Below, one piece after another: positions 1 to 9,340 of a stretch of DNA of 45,656 nt (within the stretch, counting starts at the first letter, position 1; the number at the start of each line of letters is the position of its first letter). Below the pieces are notes generated by a model that saw nothing but the letters and a program-made list of their open reading frames with translations, was not told the DNA's origin and searched no databases. The stretch is from Alphaproteobacteria bacterium (lineage in GTDB: Bacteria > Pseudomonadota > Alphaproteobacteria > Rickettsiales > JABCZZ01). A program made the position numbers and the translations under genes. Location: assembly GCA_013288335.1 (NCBI GenBank), contig JABDCC010000013.1, forward strand, positions 1 through 45,656, read 5' to 3'.

Positions 1-235
1 TTTTTTCCAGGGCGGTTTGCCAGGCGCTGGTGCATTCGTCCGTTAAGAACGTAAGCGTTTCCAGCATCATTTTTTCTTTGGAGGTGAAGTAGAAATTCAC
101 AATCCCGCGCGACATATTCGCGCCTTTGGAGACATGCTCAATGGTAGTTTCGGTCAGCCCTCGTTTGGCAATGGAGGCCAAGTTTGCTTCCATCAGTTGC
201 TGCTTGCGTTTATCCTTAACATTGGCACGTGGCAT
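1..235 (-). CDS. TetR family transcriptional regulator (N-terminal part, truncated by window edge)
   Basis: The reading frame starts with ATG at 235 and runs off the left edge, giving 78 residues beginning MPRANVKDKRKQQL. Residues 10-60 form a TetR-type helix-turn-helix: a helix with LMEANLASIAKRG, then TTIEHVSKGANMSRGIVNFYF, then the characteristic FTSKEKMML segment. The MSRGIVNFYF wording resembles BetI-like repressors. The ligand-binding C-terminal domain is outside the window, so the effector is unknown. It lies on the same strand as the downstream Nfu gene region but is transcribed away from it. The assignment to TetR is firm; the BetI subtype is only a resemblance. Confidence 0.85.
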   Translation of the reverse strand, partial: MPRANVKDKRKQQLMEANLASIAKRGLTETTIEHVSKGANMSRGIVNFYFTSKEKMMLETLTFLTDECTSAWQTALEK

Positions 236-279
236 AAGCTACCTCATTGAATGATAAGTTAGATTTGAATTTTAGAACC

Positions 280-825
280 CTAAGCGACCGCCTCCACCGC
301 AATTACTTCCGGTATATAATGTTTAAGCATAGTCTCAATTCCGTTTTTGAGTGTCATGGTGGAGCTTGGGCAACCTGAACATGAGCCGTGCAGTTCCAGC
401 TTTACAATGCCGTCTTCAAAGCTGCGGTAAATAATATCGCCGCCGTCCATAGCAACGGCAGGGCGCACGCGTGAATCAATGAGCTCACGGATTTGTTTTT
501 CAATTTCGGTATCGTGGGTACCCACTGCTTTTGTCTCAGTAGCATTGCTTACTTTTCTGCCAGCAACAAAATGCTCCATTATGGTAGTGAGCAGGGCTGG
601 CTTCAAGGTTTCCCATTTTGAATCTTCAGAACGTGTGACGGTGATAAAGTCGCCACCTAGAAACACGGCGCGTACTTCGGGAATTTCAAATAGCGCTAAT
701 GCAAGCGGTGAGCCAGTGGCAGCAGATGCGTCTGTGAAGAACGCGGTGCCATCTGCGAGCACAGGTACACCGGGAATGAACTTCAGCGTGAGCGGGTTGG
801 GCGTGGATTCTGTTTGAATGAACAT
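280..825 (-). CDS. NifU-like Fe-S cluster scaffold/carrier protein (Nfu family)
   Basis: This 181-residue protein has an N-terminal Nfu_N domain beginning MFIQTESTPNPLTLKFIPG and a C-terminal NifU-like domain with the cluster-binding motif GSCSGCPSS (a CxxC pair) at about residues 150-158. Members of this family receive and pass on 4Fe-4S clusters to apo-proteins. The frame is open further upstream to 915, but the ATG at 825 is chosen because family members start at this MFIQTE sequence and an AAGGA ribosome-binding site precedes it. It is divergent from nuoA, whose complex needs many Fe-S clusters; the functional link is inferred only from position. Confidence 0.93.
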   Translation of the reverse strand: MFIQTESTPNPLTLKFIPGVPVLADGTAFFTDASAATGSPLALALFEIPEVRAVFLGGDFITVTRSEDSKWETLKPALLTTIMEHFVAGRKVSNATETKAVGTHDTEIEKQIRELIDSRVRPAVAMDGGDIIYRSFEDGIVKLELHGSCSGCPSSTMTLKNGIETMLKHYIPEVIAVEAVA

Positions 826-940
826 ATAATTAATCCTTGCTATAATTTGCAATATAGTTTTGAAACATGATTGATGCAAGCACTTGTCTATGATATGGGG
901 TGAATATCTTACCAAAACAATAGTTGGACTGATTATTTTT

Positions 941-1306
941 ATGGAATCTTTGCTAGTAAATTACCTGCCAATCCTTATTTTTCTGGGTGTTGCCGTCGCA
1001 ATTGCAATCGCAATGGTGGTTCTGCCACTTTTGGTTGCGCCGAATAACCCGGATGCCGAAAAACTTTCTTCCTATGAATGCGGATTCGATACATTCGGCG
1101 ATGCGCGCGGAAAATTCGATATACGTTTTTACCTCGTTTCCATATTATTCATCATATTCGACCTTGAAATAGCGTTTCTTTTTCCATGGGCGGTTTCGCT
1201 GGGAAAAATAGGGGTATATGGTTTCTGGTCAATGATGGTGTTTCTTGGTGTGCTCACCATTGGCTTTATATATGAGTGGAAAAAAGGCGCCCTTGACTGG
1301 GAATAG
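941..1306 (+). CDS. nuoA: NADH-quinone oxidoreductase subunit A
   Basis: A 121-residue membrane subunit of complex I with three hydrophobic segments (about residues 8-32, 62-85, 92-113). The conserved loop after the first segment is present, including [20 protein letters not shown], whose Cys lies in the conformationally sensitive ND3 loop near the quinone site. The frame is open back to 884, but [11 protein letters not shown] is the usual alphaproteobacterial NuoA start, so 941 is preferred. It is the first gene of the nuo cluster. nuoB follows only after an antisense lipoprotein gene, so nuoA may be transcribed separately from nuoB-I. Confidence 0.95.
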   Translation: MESLLVNYLPILIFLGVAVAIAIAMVVLPLLVAPNNPDAEKLSSYECGFDTFGDARGKFDIRFYLVSILFIIFDLEIAFLFPWAVSLGKIGVYGFWSMMVFLGVLTIGFIYEWKKGALDWE

Positions 1307-1307
1307 A

Positions 1308-2552
1308 TTAGTACAAGGCTCTGTTTTTGCTTAGTCCAAAAGTGCGCTGCTCTGCTTCTTCGAGTTTAATTACATAAGGGTGCGTTTTATTCAGCAGCCC
1401 TTTTTTCGTTGCTTTGCCAACAAGCCCTTTCATGGCTTTTTCATCTACAACGTCTTCAATGTTACCATGCCGATCTTTTTGATGCATAGTGCAGAGTTTA
1501 TTTCCAACCGTTATAAAAGACTTCTGAATACTCTCAAATTCTTTGTGAGAATAAATAGATTCATCGGCGATTTTTTGTGAAATTTTAAGTAGTTGAGCAT
1601 CAGACAAATCTTTAAAACCATCTTCTGCTTGATTGTAAGCTTGCTTTATGTTGTCAAATAATTTGTGATTAAAGTAAGCAATGGAAGAAAAACTAATCGT
1701 GTTGGCATCATATAAGCCAGATAGCATCCTCAGATCACAATGTAATTGTGTTTGTTTTAAATCGCCGGTTAACTGGAGGAGCTTTATTTCTGCAAAAGCA
1801 CATCCATGCATCTCCTCTACGTGACGTAGGTAAAGAGGATCTTTAACGTATTCCGCTTTATAACGTAGTGAATCAGACTTTACATCAAATGCATGCCCCA
1901 GTTCGTGATATTTTACAGCAAGGTCATAATATTTCAGAACATCAATATTCGTATTTTTATTGGCTATATCCGATAAATCAGCGTCTCCTTGCAGATAAAA
2001 ATCGAAAAATTCTTTACGTGTTTGGTGAGTGGAGCCAATAATAACCACTTCATATCTTTTTCCATCACTGTCATAAGCTGTCGCCGTAGTCGAGTTATTC
2101 ATTTCTTTTGTTTTTTCCATAATAGAAATTAGTGCGCTGTCTAGTTTTTTATCCTGATTTGCCTCAGGAAAATAATATCTCATTCTCTTCAGGGCTGCTT
2201 CGGGGATTTGCTTGCCCAAATCTTCATAATATGCGGTATTAAATTCAGTCTTATGCGTAATAATATTTGCCCATTCACCCTGGGGAATAACACAAATCCT
2301 GATGTTGGGGTCAATGTCTTTGGCAATTTTTTCTAACGAATCTGGTGCATTAATATTTTTATCGGATAATCTGCCGGCAATATTTTCTAACTTGGCAGGA
2401 TCAATTTTTGTAATAGTTTTGGAAATTGGACGAATGCCAATAGTGTCGTATTGGTAAACAGGGCGATAATCAACCCTGTTTGAATTATTGCACGCATTCA
2501 AAGTGAGTGCAGAACTTGTGGCAAGTAATATGGTTTTAAGCCCGCGCTTCAT
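1308..2552 (-). CDS. putative lipoprotein with HExxH zinc-peptidase-like motif
   Basis: This 414-residue protein has a basic N-terminus and hydrophobic stretch ending in a lipobox-like LNAC, placing the lipidated Cys at residue 21. The mature protein would therefore be anchored to an envelope membrane. The motif HELGH at residues 216-220 matches the HExxH zinc-binding/catalytic signature. A downstream HVEEMHGCAFAE segment (244-255) could supply the third, glutamate ligand of a gluzincin-like site. No known family is otherwise recognised. The gene is antisense within the nuo cluster: its stop abuts the nuoA stop with one base between, and it is divergent from nuoB across about 160 bp. Peptidase activity is inference from the motif. 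Confidence 0.8.
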   Translation of the reverse strand: MKRGLKTILLATSSALTLNACNNSNRVDYRPVYQYDTIGIRPISKTITKIDPAKLENIAGRLSDKNINAPDSLEKIAKDIDPNIRICVIPQGEWANIITHKTEFNTAYYEDLGKQIPEAALKRMRYYFPEANQDKKLDSALISIMEKTKEMNNSTTATAYDSDGKRYEVVIIGSTHQTRKEFFDFYLQGDADLSDIANKNTNIDVLKYYDLAVKYHELGHAFDVKSDSLRYKAEYVKDPLYLRHVEEMHGCAFAEIKLLQLTGDLKQTQLHCDLRMLSGLYDANTISFSSIAYFNHKLFDNIKQAYNQAEDGFKDLSDAQLLKISQKIADESIYSHKEFESIQKSFITVGNKLCTMHQKDRHGNIEDVVDEKAMKGLVGKATKKGLLNKTHPYVIKLEEAEQRTFGLSKNRALY

Positions 2553-2601
2553 GTAGAACTCTATAAGTTATTGATACCTGCAAAATTGTACATAAAATGT
2601 C

Positions 2602-2616
2602 TTAATTTATGGTTAA
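2602..2616. promoter_or_regulatory. candidate CtrA binding site (TTAA-N7-TTAA)
   Basis: A perfect TTAA-N7-TTAA pattern lies between the lipoprotein gene (starts at 2552, minus) and nuoB (starts at 2714, plus). This is the consensus of the alphaproteobacterial cell-cycle regulator CtrA, which is encoded in this window. Such AT-rich motifs can arise by chance in intergenic DNA, so the site is a hypothesis. Confidence 0.35.
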
Positions 2617-2713
2617 TATTAGGATGTTTAATTTCATGATTGCATAAATGTGAGTATTGGGCATAAATACGGCATTAAATAATGATATTTAACGCTAATA
2701 GTCATAGGGTCTC

Positions 2714-3247
2714 ATGCAAACACATATTATAACCAGTAATGTTCAGCCCAATCAGGATGCTCTGCTCGGCGATGTGATGGAAAGTTTTAACGATAAAGGC
2801 TATGTCGTTGCTCAGCTTGATAAACTGGTCAACTGGGCGCGTACTGGCTCACTCTGGCCGATGACCTTTGGTCTTGCCTGTTGTGCAGTGGAAATGATGC
2901 AGGCGGCAGCCTCACGCTATGATATGGATCGTTTCGGTGTGGTGTTCCGCCCCAGTCCACGTCAAGCAGATGTGATGATCGTGGCTGGCACGTTATGCAA
3001 TAAAATGGCACCGGCTCTGCGCAAAGTATACGACCAGATGGCTGAACCGCGTTACGTGATTTCCATGGGTTCGTGTGCCAATGGCGGTGGCTATTACCAT
3101 TATTCTTATTCTGTTGTACGTGGTTGTGATCGCATTGTGCCGGTAGATGTGTATGTGCCGGGCTGCCCACCAACCGCAGAAGCGCTCATTTATGGCGTAT
3201 TGCAATTGCAGAAAAAAATCAGAAGAACCGGAACATTTAAGAGATAG
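2714..3247 (+). CDS. nuoB: NADH-quinone oxidoreductase subunit B (cluster N2 subunit)
   Basis: A 177-residue peripheral-arm subunit of complex I that carries the terminal 4Fe-4S cluster N2, which reduces quinone. The conserved cysteines are in GLACCAVEM (adjacent pair), [12 protein letters not shown] and [11 protein letters not shown]. Length and the C-terminal ending IRRTGTFKR are typical. It follows the divergent lipoprotein gene and starts a run of plus-strand nuo genes; nuoC begins 9 bp downstream. Confidence 0.97.
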   Translation: MQTHIITSNVQPNQDALLGDVMESFNDKGYVVAQLDKLVNWARTGSLWPMTFGLACCAVEMMQAAASRYDMDRFGVVFRPSPRQADVMIVAGTLCNKMAPALRKVYDQMAEPRYVISMGSCANGGGYYHYSYSVVRGCDRIVPVDVYVPGCPPTAEALIYGVLQLQKKIRRTGTFKR

Positions 3248-3256
3248 CATATCAAT

Positions 3257-3886
3257 ATGGCAAAAACACTTTCAGAACTGGCAGAGTACATCAAACAAAG
3301 CCAAGCGGTGGAAACCCAGATCAAGCTTGACGAATTAATGCTACTTGCGCCTTCGGATAATATAGTTGGGTTGCTTACTTTTCTACGTGATGACCCGGAA
3401 TGTAAATTCACGCAGCTTATGGATATTTGTGGAGTGGATTTTCCAGAACGTGCCAAACGTTTTGATGTCGTGTATAATCTTTTATCGCCGAAAATGAATA
3501 AACGCATTCGTGTAAAAGTGCAGACTAATGAAGCTACACCTGTACCATCAGTGGTGTATGTGTTTTCGTCAGCAGGCTGGTTTGAGCGCGAAACCTGGGA
3601 TATGTACGGCGTATATTTTTCCGGCAATCCTGACTTACGCAGAATTCTTACGGATTATGGTTTTGACGGGCATCCCTTACGCAAAGATTTTCCGCTTACC
3701 GGTTTTGTAGAGTTACGTTATGACGAAGAACAAAAAGCCGTTGTGTATTCTCCGGTCAAGCTTCCACAAGCTTACCGCACGTTTGATTTCTTAAGTCCGT
3801 GGGAAGGTGCAAAATATGCCTTGGCTCCAACTGTGGCGCCCACTGCATCGACTGAAAAACCGGCAGAAAAAGCGAAGGCAAACTAA
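3257..3886 (+). CDS. nuoC: NADH-quinone oxidoreductase subunit C
   Basis: A 209-residue 30-kDa-type subunit of the complex I hydrophilic arm. Signature segments include [12 protein letters not shown], the [27 protein letters not shown] block and [12 protein letters not shown]. The C-terminal tail is rich in Ala, Pro and Lys, as is common in alphaproteobacteria. It is a free-standing NuoC, not the NuoCD fusion of enterics. Its TAA stop overlaps the ATG of the following acetyltransferase by one base (TAATG), suggesting translational coupling with a gene that is not a complex I subunit. Confidence 0.96.
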   Translation: MAKTLSELAEYIKQSQAVETQIKLDELMLLAPSDNIVGLLTFLRDDPECKFTQLMDICGVDFPERAKRFDVVYNLLSPKMNKRIRVKVQTNEATPVPSVVYVFSSAGWFERETWDMYGVYFSGNPDLRRILTDYGFDGHPLRKDFPLTGFVELRYDEEQKAVVYSPVKLPQAYRTFDFLSPWEGAKYALAPTVAPTASTEKPAEKAKAN

Positions 3887-4389
3887 TGACAAACGAATGG
3901 AGCATATCGCCTGCGACCGATGCTGACTGGCCGGGTATCTGGGCAATATTTCGTGATGTGATAAGTCGCGGTGACACTTATACCTATGCGCCGGATATGA
4001 CCGAACAGCAGGCAAAGAATATCTGGGTACTCAATGGCTGTCGTGGCTTTGTGGTAAAACATGGAGACAATATTGTCGGTACATTTACACTGCGCACGAA
4101 TAAACCAGGTTTTGGTGATCACGTAGCCAATGCAGGGTACATGGTGCATAAGGATTATCGCGGGCGCGGCATTGCACAAGCCATGTGCCAATATTCGCTG
4201 AAAGCTGCAAAGGATCTTGGCTATAATGCGATGCAGTTTAATTTTGTGGTCGCAAGCAATAAACCTGCCGTGCAGTTATGGCAGAAAATGGGTTTTAAAA
4301 TTGTTGGCACCGTGCCCAAAGCATTCAGGCACGCCACACAAGGATTAACCGATGTATATATAATGTACCGCTCTTTGGATGATATTTAA
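3886..4389 (+). CDS. GNAT family N-acetyltransferase
   Basis: A 167-residue single-domain GNAT protein. The acetyl-CoA pyrophosphate-binding motif A is visible as [19 protein letters not shown] (RGRGIA, about residues 86-104), followed by motif B features [20 protein letters not shown]. The substrate cannot be read from sequence. It overlaps nuoC by one base and ends one base before nuoD, so it is embedded in the operon. Whether it acetylates a complex I component or is simply carried along is unknown. Confidence 0.9.
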   Translation: MTNEWSISPATDADWPGIWAIFRDVISRGDTYTYAPDMTEQQAKNIWVLNGCRGFVVKHGDNIVGTFTLRTNKPGFGDHVANAGYMVHKDYRGRGIAQAMCQYSLKAAKDLGYNAMQFNFVVASNKPAVQLWQKMGFKIVGTVPKAFRHATQGLTDVYIMYRSLDDI

Positions 4390-4390
4390 T

Positions 4391-5566
4391 ATGGCAACTG
4401 AAACAAAAAACATGACTATCAATTTCGGCCCTCAACATCCGGCAGCGCACGGCGTTTTGCGCCTCGTGCTGGAAATGGATGGGGAGGTGGTAGAACGCGC
4501 TGATCCCCATATTGGCTTGCTTCACCGCGGTACCGAAAAACTTATCGAACATAAAACCTATCTGCAGGCACTACCTTATTTTGATCGCTTGGATTATGTG
4601 TCGCCAATGGCGCAAGAGCATGGTTTTGCGCTTGCAGTTGAAAAATTACTTGGTTGTGAAATTCCCCCGCGCGCAAAATATCTCCGCGTATTATTCTGCG
4701 AAATAACCCGTATATTAAATCACATTTTAAACGTCACCACACAAGCCTTAGACGTAGGTGCTATGACACCGCTTTTATGGCTCTTTGAAGAACGCGAAAA
4801 ACTCATCACCTTTTATGAGCGTGCCTCCGGTGCGCGTTTTCACTCAGCCTATATTCGCCCGGGTGGTGTGCATCAGGATATTCCCGCTGGCATGGAAGAC
4901 GATATATTAAAATGGGCAAACGGCTTTGGTAAATATCTGGATGATGTAGACAACCTGCTTACCGAAAACCGCATCTGGAAACAGCGCACGGTAGATATTG
5001 GCGTAGTCACCGAACAGCAAGCTTTGGACTGGGGTTTTTCAGGGCCGATGCTACGTGGTTCGGGTGTGGCGTGGGATATACGCAAAGCACAGCCATACGA
5101 AATATATGATCAGTTGGACTTTGATATTCCAGTTGGTAAAAATGGCGATTGCTGGGATCGGTATCTGGTGCGTATGGAAGAAATGCGTCAGTCACTAAAA
5201 ATTATCAGGCAATGCATTGAAAAAATGCCCAAGGGCGAGGTGGTAACAAACGATCCAAAAATTGCCCCGCCAAAACGCGCGCTCATGAAACAATCCATGG
5301 AAGCGATGATCAATCATTTTAAACTCTATACTGAAGGGTATCGCGTGCCTGCAGGTGAGACTTATACTGCGGTGGAAACTCCGAAAGGCGAATTTGGTGT
5401 GTATCTGGTGGCAGACGGCAGCAACCAGCCTTATCGCTGCAAGGTTCGTGCACCAGGCTTTGCGCATTTACAGGCGCTCGATTTTATGTGCAAAGGACAT
5501 ATGCTTGCTGACGTAGTGACCATTATTGGTACGCAGGATATTGTATTTGGTGAAATTGATCGATGA
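4391..5566 (+). CDS. nuoD: NADH-quinone oxidoreductase subunit D (49-kDa, quinone site)
   Basis: A 391-residue subunit that forms the quinone-binding cavity with NuoB. It contains the typical [14 protein letters not shown] start, [14 protein letters not shown], the [12 protein letters not shown] segment, [21 protein letters not shown] and the terminal [15 protein letters not shown]. The ATG at 4391 is chosen over the in-frame ATG at 4379, since the latter overlaps the acetyltransferase and family members begin just before [14 protein letters not shown]. The stop overlaps the next start (ATGA). Confidence 0.97.
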   Translation: MATETKNMTINFGPQHPAAHGVLRLVLEMDGEVVERADPHIGLLHRGTEKLIEHKTYLQALPYFDRLDYVSPMAQEHGFALAVEKLLGCEIPPRAKYLRVLFCEITRILNHILNVTTQALDVGAMTPLLWLFEEREKLITFYERASGARFHSAYIRPGGVHQDIPAGMEDDILKWANGFGKYLDDVDNLLTENRIWKQRTVDIGVVTEQQALDWGFSGPMLRGSGVAWDIRKAQPYEIYDQLDFDIPVGKNGDCWDRYLVRMEEMRQSLKIIRQCIEKMPKGEVVTNDPKIAPPKRALMKQSMEAMINHFKLYTEGYRVPAGETYTAVETPKGEFGVYLVADGSNQPYRCKVRAPGFAHLQALDFMCKGHMLADVVTIIGTQDIVFGEIDR

Positions 5567-6102
5567 AATCATGGGCAAAGATAATTTTTGTTATTTGCGC
5601 CGTAATAATTTTTTATGTAGCGGCGTCACCCGGAATTGCGGCGGCGCAGAACAAGGGGGGTACGAAACCAAGTAATGGTGATTATAGTTTATGCAGGGAC
5701 GAAAATTTAATCGGAAACTACTACAAAATGGTGCTGTTTACCGAGACTCCCGAGCGTGGTGAGAGTGCGTGGATTCATAATATACCATACCATTATCTCG
5801 CATTCTTTCCTGATCGTTATTATTCCTATCTTGCTTCCGACAAGGAGATAACAACGCCTGCTAAACTGGAAGAACTTTTGCAATGGCCAAGAAAGAGCAG
5901 TCACTTAATGCTGTATACACTGGGCAGTAAGGGTGATTTGAATCTTTATAATGGCAAAGTCATTAACTACCGATACCGTTGTTTTGTGATTAAAGCAGAT
6001 AGTGGTGTGTATAAAAAAGGCGACCTGATACTCACGGGGTATAATAGGGAAGCCAAAAGTGAATTATATAAAATATATCGTCTATGGTATAAGAGAGGTT
6101 AG
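5563..6102 (+). CDS. secreted protein of unknown function inside the nuo operon
   Basis: A 179-residue protein with a clear N-terminal signal: MKSW, a hydrophobic helix (residues 6-22) and an ASPGIAAAQ stretch that offers a signal-peptidase I site near residue 29. The mature part contains Cys39 and a second Cys near residue 142, which could form a periplasmic disulfide, and is rich in Tyr. No family is recognised. Its ATG overlaps the nuoD stop (ATGA), and nuoE follows after 5 bp, so it is probably co-translated with complex I subunits. The function is unknown; an envelope role is inferred only from the signal peptide. Confidence 0.78.
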   Translation: MKSWAKIIFVICAVIIFYVAASPGIAAAQNKGGTKPSNGDYSLCRDENLIGNYYKMVLFTETPERGESAWIHNIPYHYLAFFPDRYYSYLASDKEITTPAKLEELLQWPRKSSHLMLYTLGSKGDLNLYNGKVINYRYRCFVIKADSGVYKKGDLILTGYNREAKSELYKIYRLWYKRG

Positions 6103-6107
6103 AAAAT

Positions 6108-6719
6108 ATGAGTACAAGTACATCCGTAGAATTCGAGCAGCCAACGAGTTTTTCCTTTACGGCAGAGAATGCTGCAGAGGCAAAAAAGATTATTACAAAA
6201 TACCCCGCTGGCCGCCAGGCTTCAGCGGTTATGCCGCTATTAGCTCTTGCACAGAAGCAACATAATAATTGGCTCCCAAAAGTAGCGATGGATGTGGTGG
6301 CAGACATGCTTGATATGGCGCCAATGCGTGTATATGAAGTGGCCACGTTTTATACCATGTATAATCTGGCGCCCGTGGGTAAACATCTGGTTGAGCTTTG
6401 TACGACCACACCGTGCTGGCTTCGTGGTTCTGCAGATGTAGTAAAAGCATGTGAAAAGCATTTAGGTGTTGCTGTGGGTGAAACTACTGCTGACAAACAA
6501 TTTACTTTAAAAGAAGCAGAATGTTTGGGCGCGTGTGTGAATGCGCCTATGGGTTCCATTAATGGTATTTTCTATGAAGATTTAACACCGGACAATGTAG
6601 TTAAACTACTTGGTGAATTAAAATCGGGCAAAACTCCGAAACCCGGATCACAGGCAGGACGTGTAAGCTCCGAGCCACAAGGCGGCGCAACTACCCTAAA
6701 AGGCAAAAAATCGGCATGA
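6108..6719 (+). CDS. nuoE: NADH-quinone oxidoreductase subunit E (24-kDa, 2Fe-2S)
   Basis: A 203-residue thioredoxin-fold subunit of the NADH dehydrogenase module, binding cluster N1a. Ligand cysteines are in CTTTPCWLRG and AECLGACVNAPMG. The helical N-terminus with PAGRQASAVMPLL and the VYEVATFYTMYN segment are typical. A 30-residue basic, glycine-rich tail follows the domain, as in other alphaproteobacteria. A strong AGAGAGG ribosome-binding site precedes the ATG. The stop overlaps the next gene's start (ATGA). Confidence 0.96.
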   Translation: MSTSTSVEFEQPTSFSFTAENAAEAKKIITKYPAGRQASAVMPLLALAQKQHNNWLPKVAMDVVADMLDMAPMRVYEVATFYTMYNLAPVGKHLVELCTTTPCWLRGSADVVKACEKHLGVAVGETTADKQFTLKEAECLGACVNAPMGSINGIFYEDLTPDNVVKLLGELKSGKTPKPGSQAGRVSSEPQGGATTLKGKKSA

Positions 6720-7441
6720 AATACGTAATGGTATTATGGTGTGCGTTATTGTTTTTTGCATCTACTGCAAGCGCCGCAGTGACTGTGAATGAACAGGTGT
6801 TGCAGAAAGGATTGTTCTTTGATTCCGCGTGCAAGGGTGAAAATCAATGTATGTGCGAAGCGGATATCAAATATCCTGTGATAAATGGCATGGCAGATGC
6901 GCACGCTCAGGAAGTGCTCAATAAAAGTTTTAAAGATGCGGCTACGCAAGTGCAGTGCAAAGGTGAGGCGTCTAAAGAAGCTCCAAAGGACACTGATTCC
7001 TCGATAAAATATAGTTACGAAGTCACTTTTCAATCTCCGCAAATTATGGGTTTAGAGTTTACTAACTGGGCATATGAAGGTGGTGCGCACGGTAACGGAA
7101 TCATTGAGGGAATGATTTTTGATTTGGAAAAAAACAAGTATCTTACGGCTGATGATATATTTGGTGCCAATATGGCTGCGGTCAATCAAGCAATATACGA
7201 TGCGCTTGCACCAAATTCCGAAGGTATTTTTCATGATGAAATAGAAAGCCGCAAAGGTGCGTTTATCAAAGATGGCAAATGTAACGGGTGTACATTGGTG
7301 TTAAAACCGGAAGGAATAAATGTAATATTTCAGCTATATGAAATTGCCTCTTTTGCGGATGGCAATAAATCGGTATCTATACCTGATAAACTCATTGCTT
7401 ACCCTGCTATCCTTAAGGCGTTATCTCAAACTAAATCATAG
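6716..7441 (+). CDS. secreted DUF3298/DUF4163-like protein
   Basis: A 241-residue protein with a signal peptide (MKYVMVLWCALLFFASTASA, cleavage near residue 20). The central part has the PxInG strand, a long insertion, and the diagnostic WAYEGGAHGNG segment followed by FDLEKNKYLTADDIF. These are hallmarks of the DUF4163/DUF3298 pair found in RsiV-like and YxxB-type periplasmic proteins. It has several cysteines, including Cys-x-Cys in QCMCEAD and CNGC. It sits between nuoE (4-bp overlap) and nuoF (6-bp gap). The molecular role is not known; family assignment rests on the GGAH motif and domain order. Confidence 0.8.
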   Translation: MKYVMVLWCALLFFASTASAAVTVNEQVLQKGLFFDSACKGENQCMCEADIKYPVINGMADAHAQEVLNKSFKDAATQVQCKGEASKEAPKDTDSSIKYSYEVTFQSPQIMGLEFTNWAYEGGAHGNGIIEGMIFDLEKNKYLTADDIFGANMAAVNQAIYDALAPNSEGIFHDEIESRKGAFIKDGKCNGCTLVLKPEGINVIFQLYEIASFADGNKSVSIPDKLIAYPAILKALSQTKS

Positions 7442-7447
7442 GTTCAT

Positions 7448-8728
7448 ATGTTAAAAGATGAAGATAGAATATTTACCAATCTCTACGGTTTTGAAGATTG
7501 GAAACTTGCCGGTGCAAAAAAGCGCGGCGACTGGTCTACGACTAAGGAAATTCTTGCCAAAGGACCCGAGGCCATCATTGAAGAAGTAAAAGCTTCAGGC
7601 TTACGTGGACGCGGTGGTGCAGGTTTTTCTACTGGTATGAAATGGTCGTTTATGCCCAAGAAATCTGACGGTAGGCCGTCTTATCTTGTGGTGAATGCCG
7701 ATGAAGGTGAACCGGGCACCTGCAAAGATCGTGACATGATGCGTCACGATCCGCATAAGCTGATTGAAGGCTGTCTCATTGGTGGCTTTGCTATTAGAGC
7801 GGTTGCTGCATATATTTATATTCGTGGTGAATTTTCTCAGGAAGCCGACAATCTCGAATACGCGATCAATGAAGCCTACGAAGCAGGGTTGCTTGGTAAA
7901 AACGCCTGCGGTTCCGGTTATGATTTTGATGTGTTTTTACATCGCGGTGCTGGTGCTTATATCTGTGGTGAAGAAACTGCGCTTATTGAATCACTGGAAG
8001 GTAAAAAAGGCCAGCCACGTTTGAAGCCGCCATTTCCTGCAGCGATGGGTGTGTGGGGTTGTCCGACTACGGTCAATAATGTCGAAAGTATTGCTGTGGT
8101 TCCCGAAATTTTGCGTCGTGGACCTTCATGGTTTGCAGGAATTGGCCGCGCCAATAACACAGGCACGAAAGTGTTCTGCATTTCAGGTCACGTAAATAAC
8201 CCATGCAATGTGGAAGAAGCGATGGGAATTCCGATGAAGGAACTCATTGAAAAACACGCAGGCGGTGTGCGCGGCGGTTGGGATAATTTACTTGCCGTAA
8301 TCCCCGGTGGCTCTTCCGTTCCACTCATTCCAAAATCTATCTGTGATACCGTACTCATGGATTTTGATGCGCTTCGCGATGTAAAATCAGGACTTGGTAC
8401 AGCGGCGGTGATTGTGATGGATAAATCCACCGATTTGGTAAAAGCCATCGCACGGCTTTCCAAATTCTATATGCATGAATCTTGCGGCCAATGCACACCA
8501 TGCCGCGAAGGCACTGGTTGGATGTGGCGCGTGATGGAACGCATGGTGACCGGTAATGCGGACTTGGAAGAAATAGATCACTTGCTCGATGTTAGCACTC
8601 GTATTGAAGGCCATACTATCTGTGCGCTTGGTGATGCTGCTGCTTGGCCGATTCAGGGGCTATTCCGCCATTTCCGCCCGGAAGTGGAAAGACGCATTTC
8701 GGAATTTCATAGCAAGAAAGCTGCTTAA
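7448..8728 (+). CDS. nuoF: NADH-quinone oxidoreductase subunit F (51-kDa, NADH/FMN site)
   Basis: A 426-residue subunit carrying the NADH site, FMN and cluster N3. The glycine-rich NADH loop [16 protein letters not shown] (about residues 50-65), the FMN region [34 protein letters not shown], and the 4Fe-4S ligands in [12 protein letters not shown] plus a distal Cys in [13 protein letters not shown] are all visible. It is full length and intact. An unknown gene separates it from nuoG. Confidence 0.97.
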   Translation: MLKDEDRIFTNLYGFEDWKLAGAKKRGDWSTTKEILAKGPEAIIEEVKASGLRGRGGAGFSTGMKWSFMPKKSDGRPSYLVVNADEGEPGTCKDRDMMRHDPHKLIEGCLIGGFAIRAVAAYIYIRGEFSQEADNLEYAINEAYEAGLLGKNACGSGYDFDVFLHRGAGAYICGEETALIESLEGKKGQPRLKPPFPAAMGVWGCPTTVNNVESIAVVPEILRRGPSWFAGIGRANNTGTKVFCISGHVNNPCNVEEAMGIPMKELIEKHAGGVRGGWDNLLAVIPGGSSVPLIPKSICDTVLMDFDALRDVKSGLGTAAVIVMDKSTDLVKAIARLSKFYMHESCGQCTPCREGTGWMWRVMERMVTGNADLEEIDHLLDVSTRIEGHTICALGDAAAWPIQGLFRHFRPEVERRISEFHSKKAA

Positions 8729-8813
8729 TACAATGTTTTTGAATAAAATTTTAGGCATTTTATGGCACAAGACTTGAATAGATAGGTTTAGACATAACCA
8801 ATGAGAGAGTTTT

Positions 8814-9332
8814 ATGACTAAACATCCATTACTGCCCAAAGATTATACGGATTCTATTACCCATGCGAACATCATTTATGCGCTCAATATTTATGCAAAT
8901 GAGGGAAGCGAAGGAGTTGCTAATCCCCGTCTGAAGTGGGATTTACATAGTGCATGGGAAGATGCCCAGGAATTACTCGCAAAAAGCCACTGGCGTTATA
9001 ATACCGGCGAGGATTTGGATAAAAACTATGCTGATTACGTGCTTGCGGCATATACGGAGGATGAGATAGAAGATTTGAACAAGATTATCGCAGGGATTGT
9101 CGGCCATCAGATACTGGAACCGGATACTCAAATTGCCTTTCGACGCATTGAGCATAAAAAAGGTGGTGAAATGAGTTTAATTATTTCCAACTCTGTGGCA
9201 GAAGTACTGAATAAAAGATTTCCTTCTCTAACCAGCAAAGGAGAAGGGCAGGCAGGAAGCAATACATTAAAGGCAATTAAAGATACGTTATGCAAAATAT
9301 TTCATTGGAAAAAGAATAAAAACACTGGATAA
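8814..9332 (+). CDS. conserved-looking hypothetical protein between nuoF and nuoG
   Basis: A 172-residue, mainly helical, soluble protein with no signal peptide or membrane segment. It has a tryptophan-containing central part (HSAWEDAQELLAKSHW), an acidic stretch AAYTEDEIEDLNK and a basic C-terminus ending HWKKNKN. I do not recognise a family. A GAGAG ribosome-binding site precedes the ATG, and the gene starts 85 bp after nuoF and ends 8 bp before nuoG, which supports it being a real operon member. The function is unknown. Confidence 0.65.
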   Translation: MTKHPLLPKDYTDSITHANIIYALNIYANEGSEGVANPRLKWDLHSAWEDAQELLAKSHWRYNTGEDLDKNYADYVLAAYTEDEIEDLNKIIAGIVGHQILEPDTQIAFRRIEHKKGGEMSLIISNSVAEVLNKRFPSLTSKGEGQAGSNTLKAIKDTLCKIFHWKKNKNTG

Positions 9333-9340
9333 ATAGCTCT

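Noticed and set aside
479-817. Plus-strand 112-residue frame opposite the Nfu gene
   Set aside because: It is a shadow of a strongly conserved gene and has no recognisable protein features.
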